Positions 60,055 to 64,000 of a DNA stretch of 64,000 nucleotides are shown here, piece after piece. Every line of letters begins with the position of its first letter. Position 1 is the first letter of the stretch. Position numbers and translations under genes: made by a program. The notes beneath the pieces are model-generated. The model was not told the DNA's origin and made no database searches. It was given only the letters and a program-made list of their open reading frames with translations. This DNA is from Brienomyrus brachyistius (taxonomy: Eukaryota; Chordata; Actinopteri; Osteoglossiformes; Mormyridae), in the NCBI RefSeq assembly GCF_023856365.1, contig NC_064539.1:16381519-16445518 (forward strand). Reading direction: 5' to 3'.

Positions 60055-61041
60055 ACACAGGTTTCGATAATGTGTTATTAGGACACTTAATACAATCAAA
60101 TGAAATGACCAATAACAAATGTTCTCAAAAACATTATATCATTCATTTCAATATCTGCATGCCTTTTATAACTCAACATTGTTCTGTAAAGTAGAACAGA
60201 AAGTTTCATAATAGTAACATTCTTCTTCCACATTTCTCACCTATTGTCACAAAACAGCATATATGTGTACATTAACAAACTTGTAGAATCAAGTATCAGA
60301 TGGGATAGTACATTTGTAGTCATACTGTCAGACAATGACACTTCATGGATTCTTGTCATTTTTACTCCAAGTGACAATTTATGCTAAAATATTAGCACTG
60401 AGTAACCATGGGTATGTGGATAAGGCATGTGAGCAAATGAAATCACACCGCAAGTATAAAAGGTTTTGGTGATTTGTTCGAACATCACATGTTGGTTACA
60501 TACGACATTACATTCAGTGTCTAAGAATTTTCCCAAAATGCCAAATGATTCAGTGGTAAGTAGTTTTTCCAACATCAGTCAACACTTATTAAAAAAAAAA
60601 AAACACTATAAACATGAAAAAATACATCTTTAGGAAATCAACATATAATTCTTATTTACAAATCATTAGTCAAATCTCAGAAAGTCCTTCTTTCAGAGAA
60701 ACGAACACATTCTCAGGTTCATAGCTTCTTCCTAGTTTTAAACGATGACACATTCAGTGCTTGTAGAGGCCTTGCTAACGTGCCTCGTAGCTTCTATCCT
60801 GATAGTTCCCCAGATACTACCGTTTGATTTATGGCATTCCCTGTGTTCCGGGGTAAACCCAGCATACCAAGAACACCATAAGAAATCAAAGTAACCTACC
60901 CGCTTATATCTCCTGGTTAACAGATCTTAGGCCGTGATTAGGTGTGAATGGGATCTAAAAGGGTCTGGGCGTAGCCAGTGCCCTGTGCTGTCACCTCCCT
61001 GCCTACCCAGGTGACACTGCCAGGCCCTGCGTCACCTTACA
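60055..61041. other. Intergenic and probable ST6GALNAC6 3' UTR
   Basis: AT-rich, with an A run at 60590-60603. No gene. The part next to 61042 is expected to be 3'UTR of the minus-strand gene, but I could not place its polyadenylation signal. Confidence 0.45.
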
Positions 61042-63796
61042 TCACCACCTCGGATAGGAAAAGGTGATGTTGTAAAGCTTGGCCCAGCGCGCAAACACTT
61101 GCTTCTCAGTAATGAAGCGATGATGGTTTCCCATACGTCCTCTTTCGTTCTGCAGATAAGTCAGGCATTCGTCTGGGCCCCTCGGCTTATAGTAGTGGTA
61201 TGGCATTTTGCGTTTTGGGTGGGGCCCCGTTCTGTGAAAATAAATGAGAAGAACATTATTGGTCCCCGGGGGAAATTCCGATGCATACAGCAGCAAAGTA
61301 CAGTGTTCCTAGGCAAACAAAAATTTTGTATCAAACAGACAAGGTGCAAAATACACATAGTGCAAACAAATGAAAAAGTATGCAAACAGAAATGCTGAAA
61401 AACAAATTACTGTGGAATGTTAATGAAATTAATAAGACAAAAAAAATAAATCAGCTGATGGTATATGTGCAGATAAAAAAAGACAGCACCTAACTTTTGC
61501 CATTTCTTCCTTGCAATAGTGAGCAGACACCCATTTACACATTAACCCAGATTATGAGATGGAACTTTAAACAGCAGGGTATTTGTCAATGGCTTTGTAG
61601 TGCAATATATGTGATGGTTATGAAAAGCTATTAATCAGGACTTGAGATTAGTGCTGAAAGTAATCGTTTCTATTTTAAACATCTAATTAGCAGTCTGACT
61701 AACTTTCAAATTTAGTCATTCTATTTTCCATCTCAAACAAAATGTGGACTTCAATGCTCAAATTAACACAAATTAAACAGGTATATTTTTTCTTGTATTT
61801 ACATTTTGTCTATTTGAAATAATGAATATTTTAAGATAAACAACAGACACCATTCTTTAATGCCAATTTAGTTACTTTTGGCACCTTTACTAAGATAAGT
61901 TTATTTCAAGGTATCCAAAGTACCACATAAATAAAATGGTTACGAAGTTGGCCCTTTTTACATTCACTGATACTGCATTAGCAATTCCACTGACCAATCA
62001 CAAACTTTTTAAAGTAACAAGGTCTCTTCAATGGAGGAACTGTGCTGTGCACCTTGCAATCTTATTTCAGTAAATTTCAATGCTCTGCACAGAGAGGGTC
62101 ACCTTGATAAAAGACATTGCACCACATTTCACATTCCCTCTCCGTGCAACTAAGGTAACTTCTTCTGTTAACATTTAGCAAGGCTGGCAGCTTCTTGTAG
62201 TCAATGCTGAAAAAATGTCCTACTTACACACAGTAATTAGGAGGAACCATGCCATACACATGAATGCTGTCACAGATTTCGATGGCGATCACCATGGTAA
62301 ACCAGCCGGTGCTTAGCCAAGATCGAGATTTCGCCCTGCAGAGATTAAGGCAGCTTGTAATTCAAATATATCATCAGACAAAGAAACATTTGATGACTCA
62401 GACGTTAAGACATCAAAATGCCATACAAATCATACACATCCTCTTTTCAACGGTGCCTGAACCCTTAGAATCTCCTTATCCAACCCTGTGTTTTTCCTCC
62501 TCACCTGTCCCGGCCCGTTTCCTTCTGGAACAGGCTGTCGAATTTGCGCATCTTGCTGGGCGCGATGGTGAAACTGGACAGGTTGGAGTAGGTCATGCTC
62601 ATCCTTTGGATCAGGCGGAAGAGGGTGCCTTTGGAGTCCTTCCCGATCATGGTGGGGGGGCCCCAATATACTACGACAAGGTCTGGGGTCTTGTTGAGGA
62701 ACTCGCTGGGGTGACGGGCTACCCGGAACACGCTGGAGTGGGCCACCACGCGCAGCGTGCTGCGATTGCCCACGTCCGGCTCGAAGCCCGTGGTGGGTGC
62801 GTCGTTCATACGAATCACACACTCCGTCTGGTCGATCTCATCTCCAGCACCAGTGCCCAGGATTTGACTGGAGCTGGTGACCAGTGCACACTGGCGACAA
62901 TGCAGGGTCATGCTCTACCGAAGGGCAGAACCCACACAAAACAAGCATTTAGTCTCTCGTTTCAAAGTGTTACCCCAGCATAGAAGTGTTTTCTCACCAA
63001 AACCCAGCTAATGTAAAATCCTCTATAAAAGCCCTCAGTGAATCAATCTAGTGGCTTTTACAACTGAAGAAATGGAGGAGAGACACTCCGTATCACTATA
63101 AATGATTAACTGGAAATCCAGCAGCGCATTTAGAGCAGTACATCCTAAAATTACATTATCGATCTTAGTGTATTTACTACAAAGTAAAATTAAGAACATA
63201 AGAAATTTACAAACGAGAGGAGGCCATTCGGCCCAGCAAGCTCGTTCGGGGAGAACTTAACTAAGAGCTCAGAGTTGTTAAAATCGTATCTAGCTCTGAT
63301 TTAAAGGAACCCATGGTTTTAGCTTGCGCTACACTAGCAGGAAGACTATTCCATACTGGGGTCTTTTTAAGGAACTCGTTGGGGTGACGGGTTACCCGGA
63401 ACACACTAGAGTGGGCCAAATTAAAACAAATTTACATGAACAGAAACGTATTGTGTATACTTTCTGCATAACTGAAAAAAAGTGGAGCATGTCATCAGTT
63501 TTTTCTAAACTACAACTACGCGTAGTTAACAGGCAGAGTATCCAGATTCAGTAACACATGTGCGGTTTAGGGAATGGTCGCTGAATATCTCCTCATGGTA
63601 CCTTGTTGCCGTTGACTGCGACATAGCCCTCCTTGCCCGCCCACTTCTTAAGATCCGTGAACATAACTTTATGGTGGAAGCTGTTATGGAACGGGCTGTA
63701 CATCTCACTGCCGCTGTTGGAGCTGAGCAGTATCAGCAGTGTCGTTATCAGGAAGATGGTTGCCAGGATAACCATCTTCTGCCTCTGCTGACCATG
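61042..63796 (-). CDS. st6galnac6: Alpha-2,6-sialyltransferase ST6GALNAC6 (5' end outside window)
   Basis: Golgi type II membrane enzyme adding sialic acid in alpha-2,6 linkage to GalNAc residues of gangliosides (alpha-series). Exons on the minus strand: 63602-63796, 62505-62914, 62228-62335 and 61042-61231; 300 residues visible, N-terminus beyond the right edge. The first visible exon carries the signal anchor MVILATIFLITTLLILLSSN, then a short stem. Sialylmotif L spans CRQCALVTSSSQILG to TLRVVAHSS; motif S includes STGWFTMVIAIEICD and VYGMVPPNYC; motif III is YHYY; motif VS is HHRFITEK. The LKKW stem, SSNS after the anchor and PPNYC favour ST6GALNAC6 over GALNAC4; GALNAC5 is the closest alternative. 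Confidence 0.9.
61255..61480. repeat. Interspersed repeat, copy B (ST6GALNAC6 intron)
   Basis: Related to 22745-22985: gggggaaattcc, gcatacagcagcaaag, cagacaaggtgcaaaatac, agtgcaaacaaatg and an A-rich end, in the same order. The left edge lies only about 25 bp from the splice acceptor of the last exon. The remainder of this intron (61481-62227) shows nothing recognisable. Confidence 0.6.
63188..63357 (+). repeat. Interspersed repeat (SINE/LINE-tail type) in ST6GALNAC6 intron
   Basis: Reads aagaacataagaaatttac, then aaacgagaggaggccattcg, gcccagcaagctcg, later agctctgatttaaaggaacc and aggaagactattccatact. I know this wording as a repeat that is very abundant in some fish genomes, but I do not assign a class. 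Confidence 0.65.
63356..63418 (-). pseudogene. 63-bp copy of a ST6GALNAC6 exon segment inside its own intron
   Basis: Matches 62683-62745 (the sialylmotif L exon) at 57 of 63 positions. The minus-strand reading HSSVFRVTRHPNEFLKKTP corresponds to HSSVFRVARHPSEFLNKTP in the real exon. It has no splice sites and abuts the repeat ending at 63357. Five of the six differences are transitions. It cannot be a functional exon by itself. Confidence 0.85.
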
Positions 63797-64000
63797 CTGT
63801 CACAGAGAGGGATTCATGAACGCAGAGTGAAGGACACAGGAGGTCAGAACGGCACACACATGCAAACTCGCGACTCACAAGAAGCAGATCCCAGATCCAC
63901 ATCCCGACTGTCAGTACATATTGTCTGATTACAAACTACGTGAAAAATGTGGCAGGGGTAGCTTTGTCATTTCTGGGGGGCCTCTCTCACTTTGCCCCCC
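63797..64000 (-). other. Intron of ST6GALNAC6 to window edge
   Basis: The acceptor ctgtgacag at 63797 shows that at least one upstream exon lies beyond the window. Nothing else is recognised. The CCCC run at the very end is simple sequence. Confidence 0.6.

Overview
The window is nuclear DNA of a ray-finned fish, most likely a teleost. The genes are split into short exons with GT-AG introns, and the gene set matches human chromosome 9q34. The spaces between exons hold Tc1-like and hAT-like DNA transposons, tRNA-derived SINEs with a (GGAT)n tail and many microsatellites. I cannot name the species. One repeat near the right end reminds me of early-branching ray-finned fish, but that is only an impression. 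There is no sign of bacterial, plasmid, phage or CRISPR sequence.

Layout from left to right: PTGES (minus, 0.1-2.3 kb); a repeat-rich stretch without genes (2.5-11.5 kb); USP20 (minus, 11.5-24.3 kb, 23 coding exons); C9orf78 (plus, 25.9-28.6 kb), head to head with USP20; MED22 (minus, 30.9-33.8 kb), head to head with RPL7A (plus, 34.3-37.3 kb); SURF1 (minus, 38.0-40.5 kb), tail to tail with RPL7A and head to head with SURF6 (plus, 41.2-43.1 kb); KYAT1 (plus, 44.8-50.3 kb); SPOUT1 (plus, 52.7-58.0 kb); and ST6GALNAC6 (minus, 61.0 kb to beyond the right edge). RPL7A introns carry four box C/D snoRNAs: one SNORD24 and three SNORD36-type.

The genes do not form a pathway. They are conserved neighbours, mostly housekeeping. 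MED22, RPL7A, SURF1 and SURF6 are the Surfeit cluster, which encodes a Mediator subunit, a ribosomal protein, a cytochrome oxidase assembly factor and a nucleolar protein. Around it sit a deubiquitinase, a spliceosome-linked protein, an RNA-methyltransferase-like protein, a PLP aminotransferase, a ganglioside sialyltransferase and a prostaglandin synthase. Several promoters are bidirectional, and three of them hold an NRF1-type GCATGCGC core.

I found no clearly undescribed system. The best second-look items are: a 63-bp copy of a ST6GALNAC6 exon inside the same gene's intron; a MED22 short form ended by intron retention exactly as in human; a GC-AG intron and an optional N-terminal leader in KYAT1; SURF6 in the slot SURF2 has in mammals; and a SINE nested in a Tc1-like element in a KYAT1 intron. 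Exon boundaries were read by eye from splice signals, reading-frame continuity and remembered human proteins; none was checked by alignment.
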